A DNA stretch of 64,000 nucleotides from Pseudomonas sp. FP453 (GTDB lineage: Bacteria > Pseudomonadota > Gammaproteobacteria > Pseudomonadales > Pseudomonadaceae), in NCBI RefSeq assembly GCF_030687495.1, contig NZ_CP117435.1, positions 3,104,501-3,168,500 on the forward strand, written 5' to 3'. Every line of letters starts with the position of its first letter. Positions within the stretch are counted from its first letter, which is position 1. The translations under genes and the position numbers were made by a program. The notes below the pieces were generated by a model. That model was not told the origin of the DNA, made no database searches, and saw nothing but the letters and a program-made list of their open reading frames with translations. Positions 18,146 to 28,130 of the stretch are shown piece after piece.

Positions 18146-19048
18146 GTGAGCTCGATTCTCGACCTTGAAGTCTTCGTGCGCACCGCGGATTCGGGCAGCC
18201 TGTCTGCCGCCGCCCGCGGCCTTGGCCTCACCCCGGCGGCGGCCAGCATTGCCTTGAAACGCCTGGAAACCCGCTTGGGCATGCGCCTGTTGGCCCGCTC
18301 CACGCGCAGCATGCGCCTGACCGAAGAAGGCCGGCGCTACCTCGACAGCGTGCGCGTGGCGTTGGCGGCCTTGGCCGAAGGTGAGCTGGCGCTCAAGCAA
18401 CAAAGCCAGGGCTTGAGCGGCTTGCTGCAACTGGCGGCGCCGTCGGATTTCGGACGCAATGTGCTGCTGGGCTGGCTGGATGCGTTCAAGGCCGAGCACC
18501 CGCATATCCGCCTGCAATTGCTGCTCAACGACAGCAACGCCGACCTGTTCCGCGAAACCGTGGACATCGCCCTGCGTTTTGGCGTGCCCCAGGACTCCAG
18601 CCTGGTGGCGCTGCCCATCGCCACCGAGCACTGTCGCGTCGCCTGCGCCAGCCCGGCTTACCTTGCACGACACGGCACGCCGCTTGAGCCCATGGACCTG
18701 GCCCGGTACAGCGCGCTGCGCTACATGCGCCAGGGCCAGGTGAGCAAGTCCTGGCGCTTTCAGCGGGGCACGCAGGTGCAGGAGGTCGAGGTGAGCGGGG
18801 ATTTTCTCAGCGACGACGGTGAGGTCGTGCGCCGCTGGGCCCTGGCCGGGCACGGCATTGCCTACAAGGCCCAGCTGGATGTGGTCGGCGATATCGCCGC
18901 TGGCCGGCTGGTGCCGTTGTTCGCGGACTGGCAGGGAGAACCGGCGCCCTTCAACCTGATGTGCCCCCATCGGCTACAGGTGTCGGAGCGTGTGAAAGTG
19001 TTGCAGCGGTTTTTACAGGAACGCTGCCAGGCCTTGCTGAGCGCATGA
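18146..19048 (+). CDS. LysR family transcriptional regulator
   Basis: 300 residues with a GTG start (AAAGGA upstream). N-terminal winged HTH (LEVFVRTADSGSLSAAARGLGLTP... RLETRLGMRLLAR, residues 6-55) and a LysR substrate-binding domain with GLSGLLQLAAPSDFGRNVLL. It resembles the CrgA/DsdC-like group that often controls a divergent oxidoreductase. About 100 bp separate it from the SDR gene, the expected space for the shared operator. Inducer unknown. Confidence 0.9.
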   Translation: MSSILDLEVFVRTADSGSLSAAARGLGLTPAAASIALKRLETRLGMRLLARSTRSMRLTEEGRRYLDSVRVALAALAEGELALKQQSQGLSGLLQLAAPSDFGRNVLLGWLDAFKAEHPHIRLQLLLNDSNADLFRETVDIALRFGVPQDSSLVALPIATEHCRVACASPAYLARHGTPLEPMDLARYSALRYMRQGQVSKSWRFQRGTQVQEVEVSGDFLSDDGEVVRRWALAGHGIAYKAQLDVVGDIAAGRLVPLFADWQGEPAPFNLMCPHRLQVSERVKVLQRFLQERCQALLSA

Positions 19049-19129
19049 AGAAACGCGTGCAGGGCTTGTTCCAGAGCGCTTGAGTCTGGTATTGCATGAC
19101 TCACGTTTGACGACCAGGAGGAGTTATCC

Positions 19130-20140
19130 ATGATTTATCGCACGTTGGGCCAGTCCGGGTTGAAGGTCAGTGCCTTGACCCTGGGCACCATGATGTTTGG
19201 CGAACAGACCAGCACCGAGGACTCGCTGCGCATCATCGGCAAGGCCTGGGACCAGGGCATCAATTTTATCGACACCGCGGACGTCTACACCGCTGGGCGC
19301 TCCGAGGAACTGGTGGGCGAAGCCATTGCCCGCCATCGCCAGGATTGGGTGGTGGCGTCCAAAGTCGGCTTTGGCCCGGCGGATGGCCTGCCCAACCGCA
19401 GCGGTTTGAGCCGCAAGCGTATTTTCAATGCGCTGGAGGCCAGCCTCACCCGTCTCGACACGGACTACCTGGACATCTACTACCTGCACCGCGAAGACCA
19501 CGACACGCCGCTGGACGTCACGGTGTCGGCGATTGGCGATCTGATCCGCCAGGGCAAGATCCGCTATTGGGGGCTGTCCAACTACCGTGGCTGGCGCATC
19601 GCCGAAGTGATTCGCGTGGCCGAGCGCCTGGGGGTCGACAAACCGGTGATCAGCCAGCCGCTGTACAACATCGTCAACCGTCAGGCCGAGGTCGAGCAGA
19701 TCACGGCGGCGGCGGCCTACGGTTTGGGCGTGGTGCCTTACAGCCCGTTGGCCAGGGGTGTGCTCAGTGGCAAATATGCGCCGGATGTCACGCCCGAGGC
19801 CGGCAGCCGAGCCGCGCGCCAGGACAAACGCATCCTCGAAACCGAGTGGCGCGTGGAGTCACTGCGCATTGCCCAGCAAATCCAGGCGTACACCCAGGCG
19901 CGCGGCGTGGGGATTGTCGAATTTGCGATTGCCTGGGTGCTGAACAACGCGGCGGTGAGTTCGGCGATTGTCGGGCCGCGCACCGAGGCGCAGTGGGATG
20001 CCTACACCGGTGCGCTGGATGTGCAGATCACGGCTGAGGATGAAGCCTTCATTGATACGTTGGTCACACCGGGGCATTCGTCTACACCGGGGTTCAATGA
20101 TGTCAGCCATTTCGTTTCGGGCCGCACCGCCCGCCCATAA
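19130..20140 (+). CDS. Aldo/keto reductase
   Basis: 336 residues. The catalytic tetrad of the family is visible: Asp and Tyr in FIDTADVYTAGRSEE, Lys in VVASKVGFG and His in YYLHREDHD. The beta-barrel pattern ends with the NADPH-binding VSSAIVGPRTEAQW. A cytosolic enzyme that reduces aldehydes or ketones with NADPH; it resembles YghZ/Tas-like reductases but the substrate is not fixed. AGGAGGAG precedes the ATG. It follows the LysR gene by 82 bp and may share its control. Confidence 0.9.
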   Translation: MIYRTLGQSGLKVSALTLGTMMFGEQTSTEDSLRIIGKAWDQGINFIDTADVYTAGRSEELVGEAIARHRQDWVVASKVGFGPADGLPNRSGLSRKRIFNALEASLTRLDTDYLDIYYLHREDHDTPLDVTVSAIGDLIRQGKIRYWGLSNYRGWRIAEVIRVAERLGVDKPVISQPLYNIVNRQAEVEQITAAAAYGLGVVPYSPLARGVLSGKYAPDVTPEAGSRAARQDKRILETEWRVESLRIAQQIQAYTQARGVGIVEFAIAWVLNNAAVSSAIVGPRTEAQWDAYTGALDVQITAEDEAFIDTLVTPGHSSTPGFNDVSHFVSGRTARP

Positions 20141-20151
20141 CCCGACCCACC

Positions 20152-20243
20152 GTGGCGAGGGAGCTTGCTCCCGCCGGGCTGCGTAGCGGCCCCTGAATCT
20201 TGGGAGCGCTGCGCACTCCAGCGGGAGCAAGCTCCCTCGCCAC
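20152..20243. repeat. REPIN of the GTGGCGAGGGAGC type
   Basis: GTGGCGAGGGAGCTTGCTCC at 20152 pairs with GGAGCAAGCTCCCTCGCCAC ending at 20243. This is a second REP family, distinct from the TGTGGGAGC elements in the same window. It lies between the aldo/keto reductase and rarD. Confidence 0.9.
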
Positions 20244-20379
20244 GACCACCTCCTTGCCACAGCAACAGGGCGGCGTGAGAAATTTTCCTGAAAAGCGCCC
20301 CAAAACAGCGCAACCCTCTCACGCCAAAAGCTCCATAATCCCCTCCTCTCTTGTATCAATCGGTTTTCGCGAGGACTGC

Positions 20380-21261
20380 GTGTCTAAAGGTGTGGTGTTA
20401 TCGGTTTTGGCCTCGGTGTTGTTTGCCGTGATGTATTACTTCACATCACTGCTCACGCCCTTGAGCGGCCTGGAAATTTTCGGCTGGCGCATGCTGCTGA
20501 CCGTGCCGTGCATGACGGTGTTCATGGTTGTCAGCGGCGAATGGCGACGGGTGTGGGAACTGCTGCAGGTGCTGGCGGCCACGCCGAAGCTGATTGCGGG
20601 CGTGCTGGTGTCTTCAGCCTTGCTGGGGGTGCAGTTGTGGTTGTTCATGTGGGCACCGCTAAACGGTCGCAGCCTGGATGTGTCGGTGGGGTACTTCCTG
20701 TTGCCGCTGACGATGGTGCTGACCGGGCGCCTGGTATGGGGTGAGCGACTGTCACGCCTGCAACAGGTGGCGGTGTTTTTTGCCGGCCTTGGGGTGCTGA
20801 ACGAGTTGTACCAGGCCGGTGGTTTTTCCTGGGCAACGCTGGTGGTGATCATCGGTTACCCGGTGTATTTCGTGGTGCGCAAATACCTCAAGACGGACCA
20901 CTTGGGCGGGCTCTGGCTGGACATGGCGCTGATGTTGCCGGTGGCGTGGTGGTTTGTGCAAAGCGGCGAGCAGGGGTTTGCCGTGCTGGATACCCATCCC
21001 AAGCTGTATGCCTTGATTCCAACGCTGGGGGTTATCAGTGCGTCGGCGCTGGTGAGCTACATCATTGCCAGTCGTTTGCTGGCGTTCAGCTTGTTCGGCT
21101 TGCTCAGTTATGTCGAACCGGTGCTGTTGCTGGGGGTGGCACTGTTGTTGGGTGAAGGGATCAAAGCTGGCGAATGGCTGACCTATATCCCGATCTGGCT
21201 GGCGGTGATGGTGTTGGTGTATGAGGGTTTCAAGCATCTGGTGCGTCAGCGCAGGACTTGA
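20380..21261 (+). CDS. rarD: RarD-like EamA family permease
   Basis: 293 residues from the GTG at 20380, chosen because GAGGA stands just before it and VSKGVVLSVLASVLFAVMYY matches the usual RarD start; an upstream frame would run back into the REPIN. Ten membrane helices, with family segments LSGLEIFGWRML, LNGRSLDVSVGYFLLPL and GYPVYFVVRK. Inner-membrane drug/metabolite transporter; the RarD substrate is not established (E. coli RarD was named for chloramphenicol sensitivity). Confidence 0.85.
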   Translation: MSKGVVLSVLASVLFAVMYYFTSLLTPLSGLEIFGWRMLLTVPCMTVFMVVSGEWRRVWELLQVLAATPKLIAGVLVSSALLGVQLWLFMWAPLNGRSLDVSVGYFLLPLTMVLTGRLVWGERLSRLQQVAVFFAGLGVLNELYQAGGFSWATLVVIIGYPVYFVVRKYLKTDHLGGLWLDMALMLPVAWWFVQSGEQGFAVLDTHPKLYALIPTLGVISASALVSYIIASRLLAFSLFGLLSYVEPVLLLGVALLLGEGIKAGEWLTYIPIWLAVMVLVYEGFKHLVRQRRT

Positions 21262-21300
21262 TGGGCGTTGAAACGGGGCGTCCGTACCCCTTTTACAGGT

Positions 21301-22506
21301 TTACTCAGTCACTTTGGTATCGGTGTCAGGGGCAGGTGGGCCATGTTTTTCCAGGATGTCTGCGAATGTGTCCAGATTGTCCCTGACAGTACCGTACCGG
21401 GGGATCCGGCTTTGGATTTCACCGCCGACCTTTTCAAGCCACTTGTCCATCGCTTCCTTGCCTACGCCAAAAAGCTTGCCCAGTCGGTTGTCATGGTTCA
21501 ATTGCAGTAACGTGCCTTTGGCCGGATTCTTGACGATTTCTTCAATGGAGTGGGCAATGTCCGAAGGCACGCCGAACACGATCAATGCGGTTGCCAGCCC
21601 TTCCCCGGGGTTTCGTAGCTGCCTGATGAACTCGTGAAACATCCCCGCCAGATTATTGGCCCCGACATTGTCCATAGATTGACCTTGGATCCGGCGGACC
21701 CACTGTTTCAGCGTCATCGGCACGAGTGGAGCATCACTGTTGTTCAGCCCGTTTCGTACAAAATAAAACCTGTTTTTGCCGCTGCTTCCAAGCAGGTTTC
21801 CGCACGGGTCGTACTTGTAGACCACTTCTGTCCCATCCTTCAAATACCCTTTGTAGGTTGGCTGCCCCCGCTCGTCGAACGCCTTGAGAGATGTATTGCG
21901 CACCCCCCTGACGGGCACAGGCGGCACGGTGATGTCTTTATTCAAGCGGGTGAAAATGTCGCCTTTTTCATATCCGTAGCTTCCGACCACGGCGTTGATA
22001 TCGTTAGCTGCAAACTGAGCCAGGGTCTCCTTGACCCTGGGTCTGCTCTGCTGCGCGAAATGGGCTGCAAACTTTTCCTGCTTCTCGGGATCATCGGCTT
22101 GTTCCTTGACCCAGGCGGTCATCTCTTCACGCGTGTTGAATTCGTGAAAGGATGGCCCTGGTTCCTCGGGTACATACAATAAGAAGTTCGTACCTTCGGC
22201 GCTGGGTGGTACGCGCTTGATCACCGCGATGTCTTTGGCCTGCAAACCGTCCACCGCAAAAGTCGAAACCTGCATGCCAGGCGTGCCTTGAGCGTTGCGC
22301 GTCAATGACCCATCGGCCAGTTCTCGCCCTTTGGCACTCAAAGTGCCATCCCGAAATTCCGATTGAATCGTGTCCATGAATGTATTGCGCGCGTTGTTGG
22401 CGGACTGCCAACCCTTGGTAAACACGATAGTGCCTTTTGGGCGGATGGGCTCACTGTGCACTTGTGGGCCAAACGAAGAGGTTGGTGCGGAGGTGATTGT
22501 GTTCAT
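21301..22506 (-). CDS. Hypothetical protein resembling the DUF6543 dermonecrotic-toxin N-terminal region
   Basis: 401 residues, no signal peptide or membrane helix. The order TFMDTIQSEFRDGTL, STFAVDGLQAKDIAVIKRV, FLLYVPEEPGPSFHEF and EKFAAHFAQQSRP recalls the DUF6543 domain of large Pseudomonas dermonecrotic-toxin-like proteins (toxin stress gene, then a lLYiPgdP-like strand, then an FFxxF helix). Here it stands alone rather than in a 1000+ residue toxin. Less GC-rich than its neighbours. It could be a small effector, a toxin remnant or an unrelated protein; the assignment is tentative and rests on my memory of the family. Confidence 0.5.
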   Translation of the reverse strand: MNTITSAPTSSFGPQVHSEPIRPKGTIVFTKGWQSANNARNTFMDTIQSEFRDGTLSAKGRELADGSLTRNAQGTPGMQVSTFAVDGLQAKDIAVIKRVPPSAEGTNFLLYVPEEPGPSFHEFNTREEMTAWVKEQADDPEKQEKFAAHFAQQSRPRVKETLAQFAANDINAVVGSYGYEKGDIFTRLNKDITVPPVPVRGVRNTSLKAFDERGQPTYKGYLKDGTEVVYKYDPCGNLLGSSGKNRFYFVRNGLNNSDAPLVPMTLKQWVRRIQGQSMDNVGANNLAGMFHEFIRQLRNPGEGLATALIVFGVPSDIAHSIEEIVKNPAKGTLLQLNHDNRLGKLFGVGKEAMDKWLEKVGGEIQSRIPRYGTVRDNLDTFADILEKHGPPAPDTDTKVTE

Positions 22507-22600
22507 AACGAAGATCTCTTGTCAGCGGGGCAGGTTGATTCCTGCTGCCCTGCCATCTTTGTGATCAGCAATCTCGCCACCGTTCCATCCCGGAAAGCAG

Positions 22601-22636
22601 AAAGCCCGGCAGAGGGTGTCCTCTACCGGGCTTTTT
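22601..22636 (-). terminator. Rho-independent terminator, probably of hppD
   Basis: AAAGCCCGGCAGAGG pairs with CCTCTACCGGGCTTT (one mismatch), with T-rich DNA on both sides. It lies 16 bp beyond the hppD stop, so the minus-strand reading is its terminator; it could also act on the plus strand. Confidence 0.75.
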
Positions 22637-22651
22637 CATCGTTGAAAACCG

Positions 22652-23728
22652 TCAGTCAGCCGTCAACACACCACGACGCACCTGGTCACGCTCGATGGAC
22701 TCGAACAACGCCTTGAAGTTGCCCTCGCCAAACCCATCGTCGCCCTTGCGCTGGATGAATTCGAAGAACACCGGGCCCATGAGGGTTTCCGAGAAGATCT
22801 GCAACAGCAGGCGCTTGTCACCTTCGATGGACGAACCGTCCAGCAAGATGCCGCGTGCCTGCAGCTGGTCAACCGGCTCGCCGTGGTCTGGCAGGCGGCC
22901 TTCGAGCATTTCGTAGTAAGTGTCTGGCGGCGCGGTCATGAAGCGCATGCCGATCTTCTTCAGCGCGTCCCAGGTCTTGACCAGGTCTTCGGTGAGGAAC
23001 GCCACGTGCTGGATGCCCTCCCCGTTGAACTGCATCAGGAACTCTTCGATCTGGCCCGCGCCCTTGGACGATTCTTCGTTGAGCGGGATGCGGATCATGC
23101 CGTCCGGCGCGCTCATGGCCTTGGAGGTCAGGCCGGTGTATTCGCCCTTGATGTCGAAGTAGCGCGCTTCACGGAAGTTGAACAGTTTTTCGTAGAAGTT
23201 GGCCCAGTAGGCCATGCGCCCGCGGTACACGTTGTGGGTCAGGTGGTCGATGACCTTGAGGCCGGCGCCTTGCGGGTTGCGGTCCACGCCTTCGATGAAC
23301 ACGAAGTCGATGTCATAGATCGAGCTGCCTTCGCCGAAACGGTCGATCAGGTACAGCGGCGCGCCGCCGATGCCCTTGATGGCGGGCAGGTTCAGTTCCA
23401 TCGGCCCGGTTTCGATATGGATCGGCTGGGCGCCCAGCTCGAGCGCGCGGTTGTAGGCCTGTTGCGAGTCCTTGACGCGGAACGCCATGCCGCACACCGA
23501 TGGGCCATGCTCGGCCGCAAAGTAGGAGGCGATGCTGTTGGGTTCGTTGTTGAGGATCAGGTTGATCTCGCCCTGGCGGAACAGGTGGACGTTCTTGGAA
23601 CGGTGGGTCGCGACTTTGGTGAAGCCCATGATCTCGAAGATCGGCTCCAGGGTACCTGGCGTCGGCGAGGCGAACTCGATGAATTCAAAGCCCATCAGGC
23701 CCATTGGGTTTTCGTATAGATCTGCCAC
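22652..23728 (-). CDS. hppD: 4-hydroxyphenylpyruvate dioxygenase
   Basis: 358 residues, the usual bacterial length. Converts 4-hydroxyphenylpyruvate to homogentisate with O2 and Fe(II) in tyrosine breakdown. The two vicinal-oxygen-chelate domains are present, with iron ligands His in [10 protein letters not shown], His in [10 protein letters not shown] and Glu in [10 protein letters not shown] near the C-terminus. [17 protein letters not shown] is typical of the Pseudomonas enzyme. No other homogentisate genes are adjacent. The 245 bp upstream hold its promoter, with no site I can name. Confidence 0.95.
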   Translation of the reverse strand: MADLYENPMGLMGFEFIEFASPTPGTLEPIFEIMGFTKVATHRSKNVHLFRQGEINLILNNEPNSIASYFAAEHGPSVCGMAFRVKDSQQAYNRALELGAQPIHIETGPMELNLPAIKGIGGAPLYLIDRFGEGSSIYDIDFVFIEGVDRNPQGAGLKVIDHLTHNVYRGRMAYWANFYEKLFNFREARYFDIKGEYTGLTSKAMSAPDGMIRIPLNEESSKGAGQIEEFLMQFNGEGIQHVAFLTEDLVKTWDALKKIGMRFMTAPPDTYYEMLEGRLPDHGEPVDQLQARGILLDGSSIEGDKRLLLQIFSETLMGPVFFEFIQRKGDDGFGEGNFKALFESIERDQVRRGVLTAD

Positions 23729-23973
23729 GGTGGCACCTCATCATTCTTGTAATAAACACAGGGTTAATTGCGAGCAAGGATGAGGTCGGATGGCGGCGCA
23801 CAGGAAAGGCCTCGCACAGTGCGGGCGAGGAAGTCACCAAAGATGAGGGGGGAGCCCAGTAGCTTCATGATTGCATCAGTCTCTGACGGCCGAGGCTTGC
23901 GTGAGCGCAAGTCCATATTCTTGTATGCGTAAATCGATTCTACACAGCGTAACCGTATTTGTCCGTACTCTTA

Positions 23974-24897
23974 TCAAATCCCCATCGGCCTGGCCTGCGC
24001 AAGGGGTTTATTGCACAGGTAGATACCGAGCAGGATCACCGCACCGCCGCCGAGCATCGGCCAGGTCAGCGGCTCACCCAGCAACAACGCACCGCAGACC
24101 ACTGCGGTCAGCGGGTTCAGTGCGATGAACACGCCGGCGCGGGTGGCACCGATACGACGCAGCCCATCGTAGTAACCGATATACGCCAGGGCCGAGCCCA
24201 GCACACCGAGGTACAGCAGGCTGAACACCTGGGGCGAATGAATCGCACTGAGCCCTTCCACGGTCAAGCGCCCCGTGGCCAGCGTGGTGAACACCAGCAT
24301 GGCCGTGCCCAGCAGAATCGACCACGTCACTGTCTGCAGAGGCCCCAGGCTGTGGTTCAGCCCTCGTGAAAACAGCGAGTACACGCCCCACCCCACCACG
24401 CAGCCGAAAATCAACAGATCACCCCGCCAGGCCTGCGCGCTGCCTTGCAGCAATTGCGGGTTGCGACTGACGATCACAGTCGCAGCGCCGCCCAGGCACA
24501 GAGCAATGCCCAGCCACTTGGCCCGGCTGAAACGCTCCTTGAACAGCAGCCAGGATGCCAGCCCGATCACGGCGGGATTCAACGCGACAATCAGCGACGC
24601 CCGCGACGCATTGATGGACTGCAAGCCATAGAAAAAACACAGGTTGTAGCCATAGATCCCACAGAAGCCCAACAACGCCAGCCGCAACAGTTGCGCCGGG
24701 GTCGGGCACACCAGGGGGATGCGCGCAAAACCCATGAACAACACCAACGCCAGGCTGGCCGCGACAAAGCGCAGGCTGGCCGCCAGCAGCGGATCGACAC
24801 TCGCCGCCAGCTAACGACCGGCGACAAAAGTGCCGCCCCAGATCATCGTCACGGCCGCGAGCTTCCAATAGGTGCGGCGGTCTGCGGACAATTTCAT
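23974..24897 (-). pseudogene. EamA family permease interrupted by an in-frame amber codon
   Basis: From the ATG at 24897 the frame reads MKLSADRRTYWKLAAVTMIWGGTFVAGR then TAG (plus-strand CTA at 24811-24813), then goes on in the same frame as LAASVDPLLAASLRFVAASLALVLFMGFAR and a complete EamA protein of about 307 codons. The family expects a residue such as Tyr here (AGRYLA), one base from TAG. So translation stops after 28 residues, unless suppressed or re-initiated at the ATG at 24747, which would miss the first helices. Otherwise intact: ten helices, ends NKPLAQARPMGI. Divergent from a LysR gene. Confidence 0.8.
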
Positions 24898-24973
24898 CAA
24901 TAAATGCTCGGGTGATGGGGGACTGGCGTATTCTTCGACTAATACCAAATCATCGTAAAATGAGTAATTGCTC

Positions 24974-25855
24974 ATGACCCTGACCCAACTTGAAATCTTT
25001 TCCCTGGTGGCCGAGTTGCAAGGTTTTACCAGTGCGGCCCATCGCCTGGGGATCGGCCAATCGGCGGTCTCCCACGCCATCAAGGCGCTGGAACAGGAAT
25101 GGGGGGTGGAAGTGTTCCGCCGTCACCAGTCCCAGGTAGAACTCAGTGACATCGGCCAGCAACTGCTGCTGCGCGCCCGGGCCATACTAGGCCTGGCCAA
25201 CGCCCTGCAACAGGAGGCCGCCGATGCCCGCGGGATGAAACGCGGCACGTTGCGCATCGGCTCCTTCGGGCCCACGTCGTCCAATCGGTTGCTGCCACCG
25301 GTCCTGGCACGTTTTCGCCTGGCGTATCCGGGGATCGAGGTGCATATCGATGAGGGCCCGGATCGCCAGGTGATGCAATGGCTGGACGAGCGGCGCATCG
25401 ACGTCGGGTTTGTGGTGCTGGAGCAGGAGCGTTTCGACACGTTTGCGCTGTTCGAGGATCAGTTGGTGGCGCTGTTGCCTGCCGATCATCCGCTGGCATC
25501 TCGCCCGGCCATTGCCCTGGACGCGTTGTGCGACGACCCTTTTATCCTGACCGAAGCCGGCTCGGCCGAACTGGTGGTTCGGGTGTTCAACAACGCACGG
25601 CTGGTGCCGAAAGTGCGTTTTCGCTGTGCTCAGTTGTTGAGTACCCTTGAAGCGGTGAGCCGGGGCGACGGTGTGAGTCTGGTGGCCGAGGGGTCGTTGC
25701 CTGAACTGGCGGACCCACGCTACGTGTCCCGCCCTCTGGCCCCGGCAATCGTCCGCCCCATCGGGCTGGCGGTACTGGACCGGCGTCAGTCATCACCGGC
25801 GACCCTGGCGTTTATCGAAGTGGCGCAGCGTGTTCACAGCCGCTGCTTGTCGTGA
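24974..25855 (+). CDS. LysR family transcriptional regulator
   Basis: 293 residues from the ATG at 24974 (a TTG two codons earlier is possible; no strong Shine-Dalgarno is visible for either). The N-terminal HTH reads LTQLEIFSLVAELQGFTSAAHRLGIGQSAVSHAIKALE, then a substrate-binding domain with GTLRIGSFGPTSSNRLLPPVL. It faces the interrupted EamA gene across 76 bp, the normal arrangement for a regulator of an exporter. If the exporter is dead the regulator may have lost that target. Confidence 0.9.
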   Translation: MTLTQLEIFSLVAELQGFTSAAHRLGIGQSAVSHAIKALEQEWGVEVFRRHQSQVELSDIGQQLLLRARAILGLANALQQEAADARGMKRGTLRIGSFGPTSSNRLLPPVLARFRLAYPGIEVHIDEGPDRQVMQWLDERRIDVGFVVLEQERFDTFALFEDQLVALLPADHPLASRPAIALDALCDDPFILTEAGSAELVVRVFNNARLVPKVRFRCAQLLSTLEAVSRGDGVSLVAEGSLPELADPRYVSRPLAPAIVRPIGLAVLDRRQSSPATLAFIEVAQRVHSRCLS

Positions 25856-25998
25856 AAGGTAGGGTTAGGCGTCAGGTAACTATTCTGACGGCGCCTACTG
25901 ACCGAACGGCTAGGTAGGGCAAGCTAATTCCAGCCCGGCCAACTATCATCGAATCAAGCTGATTTGCCCTCCGGCGTTTTTTCATACTGCAACAGGCC

Positions 25999-27549
25999 GT
26001 GCCCCCCATGCCCCTGACTCTCAACGGCCCGCGAAACCGCGCCAGCCGCTACCTGATCACATCCCTCAGTGCCGTGTTGCCAATCGCCCTGGGCGTGGTG
26101 ATCTTGTACTGGCAAGCCGAACGCAGCCTCACACAAAGCACCGCACAAACCGCCCAGGAAGCCGTACGCCAATTCGACCTGATGCTCGACAACACGGCCC
26201 TCGCCGCCCAGGCCCTGCTGCCACTGGCGGGCCAGCCGTGTGACAGTGCTGCGCAACTGGCACTGCGCGAACAGGTCACGCGCCGGCCATTTGTGCGCGC
26301 AACCACCTTGTCCTGGCAGAAGAACATCTATTGCAGCTCACTGTTTGGTGATGCCTACGAATCGAAGGTCAACCCGGAGGACTACGTGGATGGCCGCCTG
26401 TGGCTGATGAATGGCAACCCGGTCACGCCCGATACCGCATTGCTGGTTTATCGGCTGGTCGAGGGTGATAAAGCGGCATTTGCCTCGATTGACGGCTACC
26501 ACCTGACCAACGCCCTGCGCCTGATCAGCCGCTACGCGCAGTTGGTCTTGCAAGTAGGCCCGCACTGGCTGGGGGCTGATGGCAAGGTACAGGACACCAC
26601 CGTGCCGAAGTTTGCCGTGGCCCATCAGCACTTGGCCTCGACGCGCTACGATTACAGCGTGGAAGCCGGTATGCCGGCAGGCGAAGTATGGCGTTACATG
26701 GAGGCCCGATACCCGGGTTTCTTCAGCCTGCTGGTGTTCTTCGGCGTACTCGCCGGCCTGCTCGCGCACTGGCTGCAAAAGCGCTCTTCGGCGCCGACCC
26801 ATGAACTGCAACGGGCCTTGGCCGCGAACGAATTCATTCCCTATTTCCAGCCGGTCGTGCGGGGCGACACCCGCGAATGGGCCGGCTGTGAAGTCTTGAT
26901 GCGCTGGCAACATCCAAAGGAAGGCCTCGTACGCCCGGACTTGTTTATTCCTTTGGCCGAGCATTCCGGCCTGATCGTCCCCATGACCCGCTCGTTGCTG
27001 CGCCAGACCGCTGCGCAACTGGCGCCCCACGCCGCGCGCTTCTGCCCGGGGTTCCACATCGGCGTGAACATCACCGCACGCCATTGCCAGGACTTGGACC
27101 TGGTGCAGGATTGCCGTGAGTTTCTCGCCGCCTTCGCGCCTGGCCAGGTCACGTTGGTGCTGGAGTTGACCGAACGCGAATTGATCACGCCGACCGATAT
27201 CACCCGCCAGCTGTTCGATGCCCTGCACCAATTAGGGGTGTTGATCGCCATTGATGACTTCGGCACCGGCCATTCAAGCTTGGGTTACTTGCGCAACTTC
27301 AATGTCGATTACTTGAAAATCGATCAAAGCTTTGTCGCCATGATCGGTGTCGATGCACTCTCGCGGCATATTCTGGACAGCATCATCGAATTATCCGGCA
27401 AGCTCGACCTGGGCATAGTCGCAGAAGGCGTGGAAACAGTGGAGCAGTGCGAGTACCTGGCAGCACAAGGCGTGGATTTCCTACAGGGCTATCTGTTCGG
27501 CCGGCCGTTACCTTGCAATGAGTTCACTGCGTCCCTGGCGAGCCATTGA
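25999..27549 (+). CDS. CSS-motif EAL-domain c-di-GMP phosphodiesterase
   Basis: About 515 residues. An N-terminal membrane helix (about 20-40), a periplasmic CSS-motif sensor domain with YCSSLFG, a second helix (FFSLLVFFGVLAGLLAHWL, about 235-255), then a cytoplasmic EAL domain. Catalytic residues are all present: EVLMRW, NITARH, LELTERE, IDDFGTGHSS, YLKIDQSF, VAEGVET and QGYLFGRPLP. It should hydrolyse c-di-GMP to pGpG. In E. coli, CSS-domain enzymes sense redox through the disulfide of the CSS cysteine. The start is either the GTG at 25999 or the ATG at 26008. Confidence 0.9.
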   Translation: MPPMPLTLNGPRNRASRYLITSLSAVLPIALGVVILYWQAERSLTQSTAQTAQEAVRQFDLMLDNTALAAQALLPLAGQPCDSAAQLALREQVTRRPFVRATTLSWQKNIYCSSLFGDAYESKVNPEDYVDGRLWLMNGNPVTPDTALLVYRLVEGDKAAFASIDGYHLTNALRLISRYAQLVLQVGPHWLGADGKVQDTTVPKFAVAHQHLASTRYDYSVEAGMPAGEVWRYMEARYPGFFSLLVFFGVLAGLLAHWLQKRSSAPTHELQRALAANEFIPYFQPVVRGDTREWAGCEVLMRWQHPKEGLVRPDLFIPLAEHSGLIVPMTRSLLRQTAAQLAPHAARFCPGFHIGVNITARHCQDLDLVQDCREFLAAFAPGQVTLVLELTERELITPTDITRQLFDALHQLGVLIAIDDFGTGHSSLGYLRNFNVDYLKIDQSFVAMIGVDALSRHILDSIIELSGKLDLGIVAEGVETVEQCEYLAAQGVDFLQGYLFGRPLPCNEFTASLASH

Positions 27550-27745
27550 ATAGCCACGGACTAACATCATGAAATAATCTTGTTCAGACAAAGACGTTAT
27601 TTACTCTCGGCGGATTAACTACTACAATTTTTTCTGCCGGTGCAAAACACGCAGAAAGGCCTCTTTTTTTGAGCCGCCTTAAAGCTTTGGCTTATAGCTT
27701 TGCCTGCAGTTGATATCAGCCAACTACATAATTGGAGTACAGAAC

Positions 27746-28111
27746 TTGTCCAGACTCGCCGAATTTCGCGCAGCAGAAAAAGCCCTTCAAGAGCAGCTGG
27801 CTCAGCTGGAAACCTTGAAGAATGATGCCGGCCTGAAGAAAGAAATCGAATTTGAAGAAAAGCTTCAAGGGCTGATGAAAAGCTACGGCAAAAGCCTGCG
27901 TGACATCATCTCCATCCTTGATCCGAACCCAGGCAAGGCCGGTGCAGCTGTTGCCGCTGCCCCCAAACAGCGCCGCGCCCGTGTGGTCAAGGTTTACCAC
28001 AACCCGCACACCGGTGAGCTGATCGAGACCAAGGGCGGCAACCACCGCGGCCTTAAAGCCTGGAAAGAACAGTATGGCGCAGCCACTGTAGATTCTTGGC
28101 TGCGCGGCTGA
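27746..28111 (+). CDS. mvaV: MvaT/MvaU family H-NS-like xenogeneic silencer (MvaV-type)
   Basis: 121 residues starting at a TTG at 27746 behind TTGGAG. The start MSRLAEFRAAEKALQEQLAQ is the canonical opening of the MvaU/MvaV branch; in-frame starts further upstream would add an unlike leader. N-terminal coiled-coil oligomerisation region (1-60), then a linker (PNPGKAGAAVAAAPK), then the AT-hook-like DNA-binding part with ETKGGNHRGLKAWKEQYG. It binds AT-rich DNA and silences acquired genes. A strong terminator follows and an AT-rich 200-bp spacer precedes it. Confidence 0.9.
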   Translation: MSRLAEFRAAEKALQEQLAQLETLKNDAGLKKEIEFEEKLQGLMKSYGKSLRDIISILDPNPGKAGAAVAAAPKQRRARVVKVYHNPHTGELIETKGGNHRGLKAWKEQYGAATVDSWLRG

Positions 28112-28130
28112 TCAGACCGCACCCACAAAG

